Positions 32,271-32,340 of a stretch of 32,340 nucleotides of DNA are shown here, piece after piece. Source of the stretch: Bacillota bacterium. Its GTDB lineage: Bacteria > Bacillota > Clostridia > Acetivibrionales > DSM-1351. Numbering within the stretch: the stretch's first letter is position 1; every line of letters begins with the position of its first letter. The DNA lies in contig JAEYTP010000116.1 of assembly GCA_023433945.1 (NCBI GenBank), positions 1 to 32,340 of the forward strand, in the 5' to 3' direction. The notes beneath the pieces were generated by a model. That model was not told the origin of the DNA. It did not search any database and saw only the letters and a list, made by a program, of their open reading frames with translations. The position numbers and the translations under genes are program-made.

Positions 32271-32340
32271 GGTCAAACCCTCGACCTATTAGTACCAGTC
32301 AGCTGAATGCATTACTGCACTTACACTCCTGGCCTATCAA
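32271..32340 (-). rRNA. 23S ribosomal RNA, 3' end (partial)
   Basis: The minus strand reads TTGATAGGCCAGGAGTGTAA, then GCTGACTGGTACTAATAGGTCGAGG and GTTTGACC. This is the conserved end of 23S rRNA. The boundary at 32271 is set from the terminal GGTTTGACC and may be off by a few bases. The rest of the operon is outside the window. Confidence 0.93.

Overview
The window looks like chromosomal DNA from an anaerobic, cellulolytic, low-GC Clostridia, most like Clostridium cluster III (Ruminiclostridium / C. cellulolyticum group). This is inferred from AT-rich intergenic DNA, strong GGAGG-type ribosome binding sites, frequent TTG/GTG starts, and a set of plant-polysaccharide genes: GH94 cellobiose phosphorylase, GH31 alpha-xylosidase, GH3 beta-glucosidase lipoprotein, CE7 acetyl esterase and an AraC regulator. 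No species call is possible from the sequence alone.

Layout. 1-5139: the N-terminal part of an OFA-type MFS transporter (minus), a signal-less NHL propeller protein (plus), a secreted propeller/stalk-domain protein (minus) and tRNA-Pro(TGG) (minus). A structured repeat recurs around the last two, together with broken tRNA-Pro 3' ends. 5344-9148: a TtcA-like thiolase-type PP-loop protein that probably starts at AUU, then a large secreted phosphodiester glycosidase. 9214-11740: galU (minus), an FMN riboswitch with terminator controlling ribU, and a small zinc-ribbon protein. 11752-18182: a cluster of DnaA-box-like sites, a GH3 lipoprotein (minus), a TraB/GumN-like protein without its signature histidines (plus), nicotinate phosphoribosyltransferase (minus) and a RelA/SpoT-domain protein (minus). 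18303-25325: CE7 esterase, an orphan UbiX-like flavin prenyltransferase (minus), cellobiose phosphorylase behind a perfect 20-bp palindrome, and transketolase. 25590-31773: a 56-aa Cys-containing protein, GH31 alpha-xylosidase (minus) divergent from an AraC regulator, a PPOX-like flavoprotein, a secreted M14 peptidase and a 34-aa basic protein. 31777-32340: the end of an rRNA operon on the minus strand (23S 3' end, spacer, 5S, terminator).

How the genes fit together. Imported cello- and xylo(gluco)-oligosaccharides can be processed in the cytoplasm: CbpA phosphorolyses cellobiose, the GH31 enzyme removes alpha-xylose and the CE7 enzyme removes acetyl groups. Transketolase can feed the pentoses into central metabolism, and GalU makes UDP-glucose. 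The GH3 enzyme acts outside the membrane. Most genes look singly transcribed, each with its own promoter or terminator.

The least explained features are: (1) the tRNA-Pro 3'-end/structured-repeat locus, whose geometry resembles a tRNA-integrated islet and whose stems show a compensatory change and UNCG-type loops on the tRNA strand; (2) repeated short tandem duplications of gene 3' ends just after stop codons; (3) several apparently degenerate enzyme domains (TraB-like, metallophosphoesterase-like tail, RelA/SpoT G-loop). I found no CRISPR array, transposase, integrase or recognisable defence system.
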